64,000 nt of DNA from Methylobacterium sp. UNC378MF (GTDB lineage Bacteria; Pseudomonadota; Alphaproteobacteria; Rhizobiales; Beijerinckiaceae), in contig NZ_FMWU01000002.1 in the NCBI RefSeq assembly GCF_900103195.1, positions 124,001-188,000 of the forward strand. Reading direction: 5' to 3'. Positions 1 through 11,479 of this stretch are shown here, piece by piece. Within the stretch, counting starts at the first letter, position 1; each line of letters begins with the position of its first letter. The position numbers and the translations under genes are program-made. The notes below the pieces were generated by a model, which was not told the origin of the DNA, ran no database searches, and worked only from the letters and a program-made list of their open reading frames with translations.

Positions 1-359
1 ACGGAGAGCGTCGCATTGTTGTCGTCGTAGCGACCCTGAGCTTGGGAGCCCTTCGGGTTGCGCCGTTCAACGGCGGCGCGCTCGCGATTCACGATCTCGG
101 GATCCTTCGGCCAGGCGGAGCTGCTGGAGCGGGCCCGCGGCTGGGGCAGGGCCTTGCCGTCGATCTTGGGCGGCATCACCAGCGGCGGCCGCTCGTGATA
201 GTCGATCGGATCTTGGCGCTTCTCCAGGAGGCCGATGCCCGACAGGGCGTCGCGCATGAACTCGCCGCGCTCCTGCGCGTGCGCGGGCCCGACGACGCAG
301 AGCGGAGCCAGGGCCACCGCGGCGGAGAGGAGGGGACGAAGCCTGCGATGCCCAGTCAT
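1..359 (-). CDS. Putative exported protein, 3' end outside window
   Basis: The frame opens with ATG at 359 and stays open to the window edge, giving at least 119 residues with no stop, so the C-terminus is missing. Residues 1-29 form a signal peptide: a basic start (MTGHRRLR), an Ala/Leu/Val core and a likely cleavage site after PAHA. The mature part is polar and proline-rich, with an RPPLVMPP segment followed by a Lys/Arg-rich stretch. This recalls the short secreted proteins downstream of lspA in related bacteria, possibly of the DUF3035 type, but I cannot assign a family firmly. It lies 160 bp downstream of lspA on the same strand and may be cotranscribed with it. Function unknown. Confidence 0.6.
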   Translation of the reverse strand, partial: MTGHRRLRPLLSAAVALAPLCVVGPAHAQERGEFMRDALSGIGLLEKRQDPIDYHERPPLVMPPKIDGKALPQPRARSSSSAWPKDPEIVNRERAAVERRNPKGSQAQGRYDDNNATLS

Positions 360-519
360 GCTGCCTCACGGGTTCCGGACGGAGCGTCCGGCTCTGGGAC
401 GGCCGCGGCGCGGCCTGATCCGACGGGTCCCGGCCTGAGACCGGTTTCCGGCGATCGTATGGCGCCTTGACTGCGTCGCGCCAGGAGGGGGATGCGGCTG
501 GACCTGTGTGTTGCAGGGA

Positions 520-1035
520 TCACAGGCGCGGCGCCGGATCGCCCTGCGGCGGAGAAGTCCGTGCCTTGCGGCTGTCCGGGGACAGGCTGTCGAGGATCAG
601 GCCGATCACGCCCGCCACGATCGCCGCATCGGCGACGTTGAACACGTACCACGACCAGCCGCCGGCATGCAGGTGGACGAAGTCGAAGACGGCGCCGTAG
701 GCGGCGCGGTCGATGGCGTTGCCCAGGGCGCCCCCGACGATGAGCCCGAGGGCGACGGAAAGGAGCCGCGAGGAGGCCCGGCGCATCCAGATGCCGAGGC
801 CGATGGCGGCGACGAGCGACAGGGCGACGAGGAGCCAGCGGCCGAGGCCGCCCTCCTGCTGGAACAGGCCGTAGGAGACGCCCCGGTTCCAGACCACGAC
901 GAGGTCGGCGAACGGCGCCAGCCGCCAGGGCTGCGTCAGCACGAGGTCGGTGCCGAAATAGAGGCCGAGCTTGGTGGCTTGGTCGAGGACCAGGGTGAGG
1001 ACGAGGGCCGTGAGGCCGGCGCGGAAGGGGGTCAT
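520..1035 (-). CDS. lspA: Prolipoprotein signal peptidase (signal peptidase II)
   Basis: LspA is the inner-membrane aspartyl peptidase that removes the signal peptide from diacylglyceryl-modified prolipoproteins. The 171 residues match the family's usual length. Four hydrophobic segments are visible, with the conserved DQATK near residue 18, the asparagine/aspartate motif GNAIDR, and FNVADAAI near the C-terminus; the two aspartates in the last two motifs are the catalytic pair. The C-terminal 20 residues are polar and cytoplasmic. It follows ileS on the same strand, the usual ileS-lspA order, but here the gap is 388 bp and filled with palindromic repeats, so cotranscription is uncertain. Confidence 0.95.
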   Translation of the reverse strand: MTPFRAGLTALVLTLVLDQATKLGLYFGTDLVLTQPWRLAPFADLVVVWNRGVSYGLFQQEGGLGRWLLVALSLVAAIGLGIWMRRASSRLLSVALGLIVGGALGNAIDRAAYGAVFDFVHLHAGGWSWYVFNVADAAIVAGVIGLILDSLSPDSRKARTSPPQGDPAPRL

Positions 1036-1423
1036 GGCCGGCGACCCAGTGACCCGCGCCGCGCGGGCGTCCCTCTCCGCAGGCTACGATGGTCACGCAT
1101 CTCTGTTGAGCACCGCCGCTGGCGATGGAGCGCGCCCTGCTCCCTCTCGCGTGCGGGAGAGGGAGCAGGGCGCGCTCGATCCTGAGCCGGTGTGGTCGGA
1201 GCCGATGTGTGATTCCGCGAGCCCGCTCGGGGGAGGGTGCCCTGAGCAGCGGGGGGGAGAGGGGGGCGACGGTGCAGAAAATGGCTGTGGGCTTCAAAAC
1301 GGTCGCGCCGCATCCGGAAGCCGGGCTCCCCCCTTGCGGGACTACGTCCCGACCCGACCCTCGCTGGCGCGAGAGCCACGCCCCCCCGAAGAGGGGGGGG
1401 AGAGAGCACCGTCGCGACCCTCC
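1036..1423. other. Repeat-filled gap between ileS and lspA
   Basis: There is no credible gene in these 388 bp. The stretch holds the long palindrome at 1129-1178, plus G- and C-runs at 1240-1265 and 1380-1400 and several short GC-rich inverted repeats. It would be transcribed if ileS and lspA are read as one unit. Open frames on both strands here are Arg/Pro-rich translations of the repeats. Confidence 0.7.
1129..1178. repeat. 50-bp intergenic palindrome (REP-like)
   Basis: Two perfect 21-bp arms (gagcgcgccctgctccctct plus c, and its reverse complement) flank an 8-nt loop (gcgtgcgg). The core ctccctctc...gagagggag resembles the arms of the composite repeat at 17387-17479. It forms a very stable hairpin in either transcript. 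It could act as an mRNA-stabilising or terminating element between ileS and lspA. Confidence 0.8.
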
Positions 1424-4390
1424 TCACGCCGCGCTCGCCTCCGGATGCGCCCTGTCCCACTCGCGCAGGGCCTGGGCGTCGCGGGGCGTCACCTCCGGAT
1501 AGTCCGGATCGCTGCCCACGCTCGGGCTGACCCGCCAGGAGCGAGCGCATTTGCGGCCCTCGGCCGGGCTCGGCACCACGGCGACGCCGCGCACCTCGTC
1601 GAGGCGGAAGGCCTCGGCCGGTCCGGCGCCCGCCACCACGGAGATGTCCGAAGTGATGCAGGTATCGGCAAAGTCGCAGCCCTCGAGCGCCGCGAGCAGC
1701 TCGGGATCCGCAATGTAGACTTGCGGCGCCGCCTCCAGACTCGCGCCGATGCGCTTGGCCGCGCGCTCGATCTCCAGGGCGCCGGTGACGACACGCCGGA
1801 CCCGCCGGATCTTGTGCCAGCGCTCCGCGAGGGGGGCGTCGAGCCAGTCCGCCGGGGTCTCCGGCAGGGTCTGAAGATGCACCGAGCCGTCCTCGGACGG
1901 GTAGCGGTCGAGCCACGCCTCCTCGGCCGTGAAGGCGAGCACCGGGGCGAGCCAGACCGTCACCCGCCGGAAGGCCTCGTCGATCACCTGCAGCGCCGCC
2001 CGGCGACGCACCGACGAGATCGGGTCGCAGTACAGGGCGTCCTTGCGCACGTCGAAGTAGAACGACGACAGGTCGCCGGTCATGAAGCCGTTGAGCAGCG
2101 CCACCACCCGCTTGGTATCGAAGGTCGCGTAGGCCTCGCGGATCTCACCGTCGAGCTCGGCCAGCCGGTGCAGGATCAGCCGCTCCAGCTCCGGCATGTT
2201 TTCGTACGCCACATCGTCGCCCGGCACCCGGTGCGCCAGGGAGCCGAGCATCCAGCGCAGGGAGTTGCGCAGCTTCCGGTAGGTCTCGGCAAACGTCTTG
2301 ATGATCTCCGGGCCGATGCGCAGGTCGTCGGTGTAGTCGGAGGCGGCGACCCACAGGCGCAGGATGTCAGCGCCGGAATCCTTGATGATGCTCTGCGGCG
2401 CGACGACGTTGCCCTTCGACTTCGACATCTTCAGGCCCTTGCCGTCGAGCACGAAGCCGTGGGTCAGGACGACGTCGTAGGGGGCCCGGCCGCGCGTGCC
2501 GGCCGATTCGAGAAGCGAGGACTGGAACCAGCCGCGGTGCTGGTCGGACCCCTCTAGGTACATCACCCGGTCCTGCCCGCCGTCGCGGACGCGCGTGACA
2601 CCGGCCAGGCCCGGGAAGGCCTCGGGATCGTCCAGCACGAAGGCGTGGGTTGAGCCCGAATCGAACCAGACGTCGAGGACGTCGGTGACCTTCTCGTAGG
2701 CAGCGGGGTCGTGGTCCGGCGCCAGAAACCGCTTCGCGGCGTCGTCCCGGAACCACGCGTCGGCGCCCTCCGCCGCGAAGGCGTCGCGGATGCGGGCGTT
2801 GACCCGCTCATCCTTCAGGATCTCGGTCGTCTCGCGGTGGACGAACACGGTGATCGGCACGCCCCAGGCGCGCTGGCGCGAGACCACCCAGTCCGGCCGG
2901 TTGGCGACCATGCCGGTGATGCGGTTCTTGCCCTGAGTCGGCACCCATTGGGTGTCGTCGATGCCCTGGAGCGACACCTCGCGGAGCGTCCGGTTGCCGA
3001 GCGAATCCACCGGCCGGTCCATGGCGATGAACCATTGCGGGGTGTTGCGGAAGATCACCGGCTTCTTGGAGCGCCAGGAATGCGGGTACTGGTGGCGCAG
3101 CACCCCGCGGGCGATCAGCGCTCCGGCCTCCGTCAGCGCGGCGATGACCGCCTTGTTGGCGTCGCCCTTCTCGCCCTTGGCGGTGAGCACGCGGGTGCCG
3201 GTGAAGCCCGGGGCGGCCTCCGTGAGCACGCTGTCGGCATCGACCGTGTAGGGGATGGTCGCGTCGATGCCGCGCTCGCGCAGCAGCCGGCCATTGGCCA
3301 TCCAGAGCTCGAAATCCTCGCGGCCGTGGCTCGGCGCCGTGTGGACGAAGCCCGTGCCGGATTCATCCGTGACGTGGTCGCCGTCGAGCATCGGCACGGC
3401 GAAGCCGTAGCCGCGCTCGGCCAGAGGATGGTCCAGGGTCAGGCCGGCGAGCGCCTCGGGGCGCACGTCGCCGACGCGCGCAAACGCGTCGACCCGGGCA
3501 GCCTTGAACACGGTCGCGGCCAGGCTGTCGGCGAGCACGTAGGTCTGGCCGGGGGTCGCCCAGTTGTCGGCCGGCGCCTCCGTGACCCGGTACAGGCCGT
3601 AGGCGATCTTCTTCGAGAACGCGACGGCGCGGTTGCCGGGGATCGTCCAGGGCGTGGTCGTCCAGATCACCACCCGGGCCGCCGCCAGGTCGCCCTCGGC
3701 GCCGGAGCGGATCGGGAAGGCCACGAACACCGTGTCGCTGACGTGCTCCTCGTACTCGACCTCTGCCTCGGCGAGCGCGGTCTTCTCGACCACCGACCAC
3801 ATCACCGGCTTGGAGCCGCGATAGAGCTGGCCGCTCATCGAGAACTTCATGAGCTCGTCGGCGATCACCGCCTCGGCCGGGAAGGCCATGGTGGCGTAGG
3901 GATGGTCCCAGTCGCCGGTGACGCCGAGGCGCTTGAACTCCTCGCGCTGCACGTCGAGCCATTGGGCCGCGAAGGTCCGGCATTCCTGCCGGAACTCGAT
4001 CACCGGCACGTCGTCCTTGTTGCGGCCCTTGGCGCGGTACTGCTCCTCGATCTTCCACTCGATCGGCAGGCCGTGACAGTCCCAGCCCGGGACGTAGTTG
4101 GCATCGAAGCCGAGGGCGGTCTGCGAACGGACCACCACGTCCTTGAGGATCTTGTTGAGCGCCGTGCCGATGTGGATGTTGCCGTTGGCGTAGGGCGGAC
4201 CGTCGTGGAGCACGAATTTTGGCCGGCCCTGACCGCGGGCGCGCAGCTTGCCGTAGAGGTCCATCTGCTTCCAGCGCTCGATGAAGAGCGGCTCGCGGAC
4301 CGGCAGGCCGGCGCGCATCGGGAACTCGGTCTGCGGCAGGAACAGGGTCTTGGAATAGTCGCGGGCGGGCGCAGTCTCGGGGGTGGTCAT
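1424..4390 (-). CDS. ileS: Isoleucyl-tRNA synthetase
   Basis: The class Ia synthetase charges tRNA-Ile in the cytoplasm and edits mischarged valine. The product is about 988 residues from ATG at 4390; an in-frame ATG at 4402 would add four. Near the N-terminus the HIGH-type motif reads HIGTALNK; the second signature, KMSKSKGN, is near residue 600. The catalytic Rossmann fold, the editing insert and the anticodon-binding helical domain are in the normal order. The C-terminal tail reads GRKCARSW and then [10 protein letters not shown], so the four-cysteine zinc knuckle of E. coli IleRS is not present: only one cysteine of the first pair remains. It precedes lspA on the same strand. Confidence 0.97.
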   Translation of the reverse strand: MTTPETAPARDYSKTLFLPQTEFPMRAGLPVREPLFIERWKQMDLYGKLRARGQGRPKFVLHDGPPYANGNIHIGTALNKILKDVVVRSQTALGFDANYVPGWDCHGLPIEWKIEEQYRAKGRNKDDVPVIEFRQECRTFAAQWLDVQREEFKRLGVTGDWDHPYATMAFPAEAVIADELMKFSMSGQLYRGSKPVMWSVVEKTALAEAEVEYEEHVSDTVFVAFPIRSGAEGDLAAARVVIWTTTPWTIPGNRAVAFSKKIAYGLYRVTEAPADNWATPGQTYVLADSLAATVFKAARVDAFARVGDVRPEALAGLTLDHPLAERGYGFAVPMLDGDHVTDESGTGFVHTAPSHGREDFELWMANGRLLRERGIDATIPYTVDADSVLTEAAPGFTGTRVLTAKGEKGDANKAVIAALTEAGALIARGVLRHQYPHSWRSKKPVIFRNTPQWFIAMDRPVDSLGNRTLREVSLQGIDDTQWVPTQGKNRITGMVANRPDWVVSRQRAWGVPITVFVHRETTEILKDERVNARIRDAFAAEGADAWFRDDAAKRFLAPDHDPAAYEKVTDVLDVWFDSGSTHAFVLDDPEAFPGLAGVTRVRDGGQDRVMYLEGSDQHRGWFQSSLLESAGTRGRAPYDVVLTHGFVLDGKGLKMSKSKGNVVAPQSIIKDSGADILRLWVAASDYTDDLRIGPEIIKTFAETYRKLRNSLRWMLGSLAHRVPGDDVAYENMPELERLILHRLAELDGEIREAYATFDTKRVVALLNGFMTGDLSSFYFDVRKDALYCDPISSVRRRAALQVIDEAFRRVTVWLAPVLAFTAEEAWLDRYPSEDGSVHLQTLPETPADWLDAPLAERWHKIRRVRRVVTGALEIERAAKRIGASLEAAPQVYIADPELLAALEGCDFADTCITSDISVVAGAGPAEAFRLDEVRGVAVVPSPAEGRKCARSWRVSPSVGSDPDYPEVTPRDAQALREWDRAHPEASAA

Positions 4391-4723
4391 CGGGTCTCGC
4401 ATCGGCGGTCGGGCCGGCCGCAGGCCGGCGGAATCGGGTCAGGCGGCAGGAGGATCCCGGACCTCCGCGCGGCCGCGCCGAAGCGGGCCCTCAGGCGGAG
4501 GCCGGGCCGGTAATTCGGATCGGGCGGCCGGGGCCGCGCAGGGCGCGCGAAGCGTGCATGACGCGTTCTCTACCAGCCGCCCCGGCCCGAGGCCAGCGGC
4601 AGCGCGGATCACGCGCCCGTCAGATCGCATGAGACCTTTCGGCGCCTGAACCGTTGATGGTCACACCCTCCGCCCGGGCAACGGGGGCGGAGCAGACCCA
4701 GACCGACTCACAGGAGTACACCC
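4391..4723. other. Divergent intergenic region upstream of ileS
   Basis: This 333-bp gap separates the ileS start from the start of the small secreted protein gene and must contain promoters for both. It is GC-rich with no clear operator. A good ribosome binding site (caggag) sits just before 4724. Short open frames on both strands have no recognisable features. Confidence 0.5.
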
Positions 4724-4993
4724 ATGAAGAAGCTTCTGATCGCGACCCTCGCCCTCGCGCCGATCGCCTTCGCGGGTGCCGCGCAGGCCCAGGGCACGGC
4801 CCGCGGCGCACAGCGCGGCGTCGAGGACGGCTCGGCCGCGGCCGGCCCGGTGGGCGGGGTCGTCGGCGGCGCGGTGGGCGCGGCCACCGGCACGGTCGGC
4901 GGCGTGCTTGGCACCGATCCGGATCCGGCCCGGCGTGCCCGCGAGAACCGCCGCGAGGAGCGGATGGAGCGCCAGGAGCGCCTCGGCCGCTAA
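4724..4993 (+). CDS. Small secreted glycine-rich protein
   Basis: The 89-residue product starts with a clear signal peptide (MKKLLIATLALAPIAFAGA, cleavage after AQA) and follows an aggag ribosome binding site 8 nt upstream. The mature region has a Gly/Ala/Val-rich stretch of about 30 residues with repeated GGVVGGAVG-type spacing, like a glycine-zipper segment. It ends in a highly charged Arg/Glu tail (RRARENRREER). Glycine-zipper plus charged tail suggests an envelope-associated peptide. No family can be named with confidence. The gene is followed by a strong hairpin at 5004-5026 and stands alone. Confidence 0.75.
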   Translation: MKKLLIATLALAPIAFAGAAQAQGTARGAQRGVEDGSAAAGPVGGVVGGAVGAATGTVGGVLGTDPDPARRARENRREERMERQERLGR

Positions 4994-5003
4994 GCTGATT
5001 TGA

Positions 5004-5026
5004 GCCGGCCGCCTCAGGCGGCCGGC
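5004..5026. terminator. Bidirectional hairpin terminator
   Basis: A perfect 10-bp GC stem (gccggccgcc / ggcggccggc) with a 3-nt loop lies 11 bp after the small secreted gene. It overlaps the stop codon of the convergent DMT transporter gene (stop at 5014-5016). There is no long T-run on either side, as is common in high-GC bacteria. Confidence 0.6.
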
Positions 5027-5967
5027 CGCGCCTCCCGGCGAATCGTCTCCTGCGCCAGGAGGTAGAGGCCAGAGCCGACGACGATCATGGCCCCCGCCAC
5101 GGTCCAGCGGCTCGGGACGTCGCCGAACAGCAGGAAGCCCAACGTCACCGACCAGAGCAGCTGCGTGTAGATGAACGGCGCCAGCACGTTCGCAGGGGCC
5201 CGGGCATGGGCCATCACCAGCAGCCAGTGGCCCAGCGTCCCGAAGAGCGCCACCCCGAACAGCAGCGCCCAGTGGGTCAGGCTCGCCGGGCTCGTCCAGA
5301 TCCAGGGCAGGAGCGGGGCCATCAGCGCGAGGCCCGCGAGGCCCGTGTAGAACATGGTCGTGGCGGTCGAGTCGTAGGCGGCGAGCTTGCGCGTGATGAT
5401 CGCGTAGAAGGCGTAGACCACAACGTTGGCCACGCAGAGCAAAGCGGCGGGATGCATCCCGCCGATGCCGGGCCGCACGATCACCAGCACCCCCAGAAAG
5501 CCGACACCGATCGCAGCCAGCCGCGCACGGGAGGACCATTCGCCGAGCAGCGGCCCGGCGAGCAGCGCCACGGTGAGCGGCGCAGCGAACTGGATCGAGA
5601 TCGTCTCGGCGAGTTGCAGATAGCGCAGGGCCAGGAAGTTCAGCGCCGTGGAGGCAAAGAGCAACAGGGAGCGCGCGATCTGCAGCGGCAGGCGCCGGCT
5701 CTTCACGACGCCCGGCGTGCGCACCGGGTTGATGAACAGCGAGATCATGGCGACGCTCGCCGCGTAGCGCATGAAGGTGGTGACCAGCGGGTCGACGCCG
5801 GCCCGCGCCAGGGTCTTGCCGCAGGCATCGAGGCTGGCGAAGAAGGCGACAGCACCGCACATCAGGGCGATGCCGATGATCCGCCGGCGGCCGGCGAGGT
5901 CGGCCTCCGGAGCAGCGCGCGCGGAAGCGCTGTCATCGGGGACGGAGGTCGCGACCTGCGTGCTCAT
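5014..5967 (-). CDS. DMT-family (EamA) membrane transporter
   Basis: The 317-residue inner-membrane protein has about ten hydrophobic helices in two tandem EamA repeats (roughly residues 30-160 and 175-305), typical of drug/metabolite exporters. The first repeat contains LARAGVDPLVTTFMRY and RYLQLAETISIQFAAPL, characteristic of the RhaT/EamA group. The first 28 residues are polar and cytoplasmic. Substrate cannot be told from sequence; family members export amino acids, nucleosides or toxic metabolites. The gene converges on the small secreted gene and its last codons lie inside the terminator stem at 5004-5026. Confidence 0.88.
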   Translation of the reverse strand: MSTQVATSVPDDSASARAAPEADLAGRRRIIGIALMCGAVAFFASLDACGKTLARAGVDPLVTTFMRYAASVAMISLFINPVRTPGVVKSRRLPLQIARSLLLFASTALNFLALRYLQLAETISIQFAAPLTVALLAGPLLGEWSSRARLAAIGVGFLGVLVIVRPGIGGMHPAALLCVANVVVYAFYAIITRKLAAYDSTATTMFYTGLAGLALMAPLLPWIWTSPASLTHWALLFGVALFGTLGHWLLVMAHARAPANVLAPFIYTQLLWSVTLGFLLFGDVPSRWTVAGAMIVVGSGLYLLAQETIRREARPAA

Positions 5968-6081
5968 GCCTGACCAATCTCGGTAGAGGCCGGCTTCCTG
6001 CCACGCCCTGCGCCGCGCCGGTATCCGCCGCCGCGCAGGGGAACCATGCAGCCGGCACCGTCGCCCGGGTCGGCGCTGACC

Positions 6082-6462
6082 TCAGCGCCTCACCGCGGCC
6101 TTCTCGGCAGAGGGCGTCTTCTCGGCGGATGCGGTCTTGGTCGCGGTCTTGGCAAGCTTCGGCTTGGACGGCGTCGCGCCGGCGATCAGGGCGGCCAGAT
6201 GCGACTGGTCGAGCCCCGCAGGCGCGCGCGCGGCCACCGGAACCGGCGCCGACACGGAGGCCGGCGCGGAAGTGGGAGCCGGCGCGGCGGCACGCTCGAC
6301 GCGGCGCGGCTCGATGGAACCGGTCGCGGCCGGGTCGGCCAAGCTCGCCGTCGCGACGGGCACCGCGGATTCGCGCTGCACGCGCAAAGTCCAGTGGGCG
6401 GCGGTGGAGAGCGCGGCGATGCCGAGGATCGCCTTGATGCCGCTGGTGAGCAGGGCTCGCAT
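6082..6462 (-). CDS. Ala/Pro-rich protein with N-terminal membrane anchor
   Basis: The 126-residue product has a single hydrophobic segment at about residues 8-24 (IKAILGIAALSTAAHW). A low-complexity periplasmic stretch rich in Ala, Pro, Val and Ser follows, then a Lys-rich end with a repeated EKTPSAEKA pattern. Codon choice is like that of neighbouring genes. I do not recognise a family. The composition suggests a flexible envelope linker. The gene lies alone between the DMT transporter, on the same strand and divided from it by about 115 bp, and a 423-bp gap. Confidence 0.55.
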   Translation of the reverse strand: MRALLTSGIKAILGIAALSTAAHWTLRVQRESAVPVATASLADPAATGSIEPRRVERAAAPAPTSAPASVSAPVPVAARAPAGLDQSHLAALIAGATPSKPKLAKTATKTASAEKTPSAEKAAVRR

Positions 6463-6885
6463 GGTCGTCAGGCCCGAAAGAACGCGGTTACGCGGAACCG
6501 GATCCCCGGCCCCGACACATCATCGCGCAGGAGCGTGAACGAAGCCGCAACAGCCGCAGCAGACACTGTCCCGGAACGGGGCAGGCCGTGACCTGTTCAG
6601 GCCGGATTGCGCGCTCGACCGGGACTTGTGTGGGCCATGCGCCGGACCCGCGGTTCCTGTTCCCCGCGTTCCCGACACTCCTGCAGCAACTCGGCCCACT
6701 GAGCCTCACAGGAACGGCCCAGAGAACTGGTCCGGACCGCCCCGTCACTGCCGACCCCGCCGCCATGCAGGCCCGAGCGGGCTCGCGAAACCTTCAGGCG
6801 CATCGGCCGCTGGGGACAGCCCGTGTAGAGGGTGACAGCCGAGCCGGCAACAGAGGCGGAGCCGTTTCGGCGGCCCCCGCGGCGA
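6463..6885. other. Gap with no recognised gene
   Basis: This 423-bp stretch lies between the Ala/Pro-rich protein gene and the end of the DUF1932-type dehydrogenase gene. It is slightly lower in GC than its surroundings. Open frames on either strand have no domain, signal peptide or convincing ribosome binding site. It must hold the promoter of the 6082-6462 gene at its left end. Confidence 0.5.
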
Positions 6886-7728
6886 TCAGCGCTCCGCCGC
6901 GGCCGCGGCGAAGCGTATCAGCGCGGCGATCTCGGCCGCGCCGTCCTCCGCGGCGAGGCGACGGTAGAGCTCGGCATAGCCGGCGAAGACCTGCCGCCCG
7001 GCCGCGTCGGGCCCGAGGAACCCGGCGATCTCCTCCATCTCGGGCGCCCAGCGATAGGCCTTCGGCGCCATGTCGGGCAGGCCCTTGGCGAACCGGGCGA
7101 GGAGCGCCGGCTCGTTCTCGGCGAGTTCGGCCAGCAGCGCCGCGCCGGCGCCGGCGCGCTCGGCGGCGAGGATCATGAGCGCGGCCAGCGCCGTGAGACC
7201 CTTGTTGAGGCCGGCATAGCTCATCTTGAGGCTGGAGGCCGCGCCGACGTCGCCGGGGCAGACGCGCAGGTCGAGGCCGAGGTGGCGCAGGACCAGGGCC
7301 GGGGCCGTGTCAGGCCCCGAGACGTAGACGCGCGGTCCCTTGGCGCCGGGCTTCGGCGGCAGGCCCAGGATCGCGCCGTCGAGGAACGGCGCGCCGGTGG
7401 CCGCGACGATCCCGGCGATGCGCCCGACCGTTTCCGGGCTGACGGCGTTGGCGTCGATATAGACCGGCTTGCGCGGGGCCGCCGCGAGGGCGGGCGCGAG
7501 TCGACGGGCCAGCGCCTCCGCGTCGGCGGGCGGCACGATCGCGAGCAGGAGATCCGCGGCGGCGAGGTCCGCTTCGGCGGCGTGCACCATGCCGGCCGCC
7601 TCGGCGCGGGCCCGGCTCGCAGGCCCGCGCCCGTCGAGGGAGGTCAGCACCCGGGCCCCGTGCTCGGCGAGCCGGGCCCCGAGGGCGCTGCCCATGGCGC
7701 CCGGGGCGATCACCGCGACGGTGGGCAC
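6886..7728 (-). CDS. NAD(P)-dependent oxidoreductase, DUF1932/6-PGDH-like
   Basis: The 280-residue cytoplasmic enzyme has an N-terminal Rossmann fold (VAVIAPGAMGSALG, residues 4-17). Its all-helical C-terminal domain is of the DUF1932 type. The motif SLKMSYAGLNKG around residue 170 carries the lysine that serves as the catalytic residue in beta-hydroxyacid dehydrogenases. Substrate is unknown. The start is a GTG at 7728 with a ggagg ribosome binding site 6 nt upstream. It begins 24 bp after the aspartate aminotransferase stop on the same strand, so the two are probably one operon. Confidence 0.82.
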   Translation of the reverse strand: MPTVAVIAPGAMGSALGARLAEHGARVLTSLDGRGPASRARAEAAGMVHAAEADLAAADLLLAIVPPADAEALARRLAPALAAAPRKPVYIDANAVSPETVGRIAGIVAATGAPFLDGAILGLPPKPGAKGPRVYVSGPDTAPALVLRHLGLDLRVCPGDVGAASSLKMSYAGLNKGLTALAALMILAAERAGAGAALLAELAENEPALLARFAKGLPDMAPKAYRWAPEMEEIAGFLGPDAAGRQVFAGYAELYRRLAAEDGAAEIAALIRFAAAAAER

Positions 7729-7752
7729 GGGACGCCTCCGGGCTTTCGGTTG

Positions 7753-10170
<2,418 letters not shown>

Positions 10171-10279
10171 GCCGTCACCCGGCGCCCGCGGCGGGTCCTG
10201 GCGCCGCCGCCGCCGGCCGTGCAGGCTCCCGTTCGGATCACGCCCGCGAACAGACGGGCCGACCGGAGGAGAGCCAAGC

Positions 10280-11311
10280 ATGGGCAACCGACGCGAATTC
10301 CTGGCCACCACGGCCGCGGGCCTCGCCGCCGCGGCGGCGGCGCCGGCCCGGGCCGCCGAGGAGCGGAATGCGGCGCCCAAGACCACGCCGGCGGGGGCGC
10401 CGGCCGTCGGCATGCCTCGGGACATGGTCCTCCTCAACATGCGCCGCGGCGACGGCTACGCCCTGGGCGTGAAGACGGAGGACGGTGTGCTCGACGTCGC
10501 CGCCGCGGGCCGGGCCCTCGGGATGCCGGTTCCCGCCGACATGGACGACCTGCTGCAGAACGGGCGCGGCCCGGCTCTGCGGGCGCTGATCGACGCGGTC
10601 GAGGCCGCCCCTGACGGGCGCTTCGTGCTGGCGGGATCCGGCATCGCCTACGCGCCGGTGGTCACGCGGCCCGAGAAGATCATCATGATGGGCTTCAACT
10701 ACCGCCACCACGCGGAGGAGACCGGCACGCCGATCCCCAAGGACCCGCCGCTGTTCAACAAGTACAACAACGCCCTGAACCACCACGGCGGCACGATCGC
10801 GCTGCCGACCCAGGCGGCGCGGGAATTCGACTATGAGACCGAACTGGTGATGGTGTTCGGCCGCGAGTGCCGGAACGTCTCCGAGGCGGATGCCCTCGAT
10901 TATCTCGCCGGCTACTGCACGGGCAACGATTTCAGCGCCCGGGATCTCCAGACGCTGACCTCGCAGTTCATGATCGGGAAGACCTCCGACGGGTTCGCCC
11001 CGCTCGGCCCCTACCTCGTCACCGCCGACCGGGTGAAGGACCCGAACAACCTCAAGCTGAAGACGCTGGTCAACGGCCAGGTGCGCCAGGACTGGAACAC
11101 CAGCGACATGATCTTCAACTGCCGCCAGCTCATCAGCTTCGCGTCGAAGATGATGACGATCCGGCCAGGGGACATTTTCTACACGGGCACGCCGCAGGGG
11201 GTGATCTTCGGCGAGAAGATCCCGCGCAAGGACCGGGCGTGGCTGAAGCCCGGCGACGAGATCGTGTCGGAACTGGAAGGGCTCGGCGAACTGCGCTTCA
11301 GGCTGGTCTGA
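10280..11311 (+). CDS. Fumarylacetoacetate hydrolase-family protein with Tat-like leader
   Basis: The 343-residue protein starts after a gaggag ribosome binding site. Its leader reads NRREFLATTAAGLAAAAAAP and ARA, a twin-arginine signal with RRxFL and a hydrophobic core, pointing to export of a folded protein. The fumarylacetoacetase fold follows from about residue 130, with the metal-binding acids in FDYETELVMVFG and NDFSARDLQ, and the C-terminal GDIFYTGTPQG motif. Family members hydrolyse or decarboxylate acylpyruvates and 2-hydroxyhepta-dienedioates, normally in the cytoplasm. The substrate here is unknown. It may be cotranscribed with the upstream monooxygenase gene (109-bp gap). Confidence 0.85.
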   Translation: MGNRREFLATTAAGLAAAAAAPARAAEERNAAPKTTPAGAPAVGMPRDMVLLNMRRGDGYALGVKTEDGVLDVAAAGRALGMPVPADMDDLLQNGRGPALRALIDAVEAAPDGRFVLAGSGIAYAPVVTRPEKIIMMGFNYRHHAEETGTPIPKDPPLFNKYNNALNHHGGTIALPTQAAREFDYETELVMVFGRECRNVSEADALDYLAGYCTGNDFSARDLQTLTSQFMIGKTSDGFAPLGPYLVTADRVKDPNNLKLKTLVNGQVRQDWNTSDMIFNCRQLISFASKMMTIRPGDIFYTGTPQGVIFGEKIPRKDRAWLKPGDEIVSELEGLGELRFRLV

Positions 11312-11340
11312 TCCGCCGTCCGTGCGATGCGCCTCGCACC

Positions 11341-11430
11341 GTCATCACGAGCGCAGCGAAGTGACCCAGGGCGGCGCGGCGGCGGGAGTCGTCGCGCCGG
11401 CTGGATTGCTTCGCTCCGCTCGCAAGGACG
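11341..11430. repeat. REP-like inverted repeat, copy A
   Basis: Two 14-bp arms, cgagcgcagcgaag at 11348-11361 and cttcgctccgctcg at 11409-11422, are inverted with one mismatch. They enclose tgacccaggg and a GC-rich centre ending in ctggattg. The same left half (catc-cgagcgcagcgaag-gaccc) recurs at 63929-64000, and a diverged relative is at 22983-23059. It sits between convergent genes, the usual place for such elements. Confidence 0.8.
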
Positions 11431-11479
11431 GCACTGTCGCAGCCATCGCCTGAGAACGGCCAGGGTGCTCAGGTCGTCC

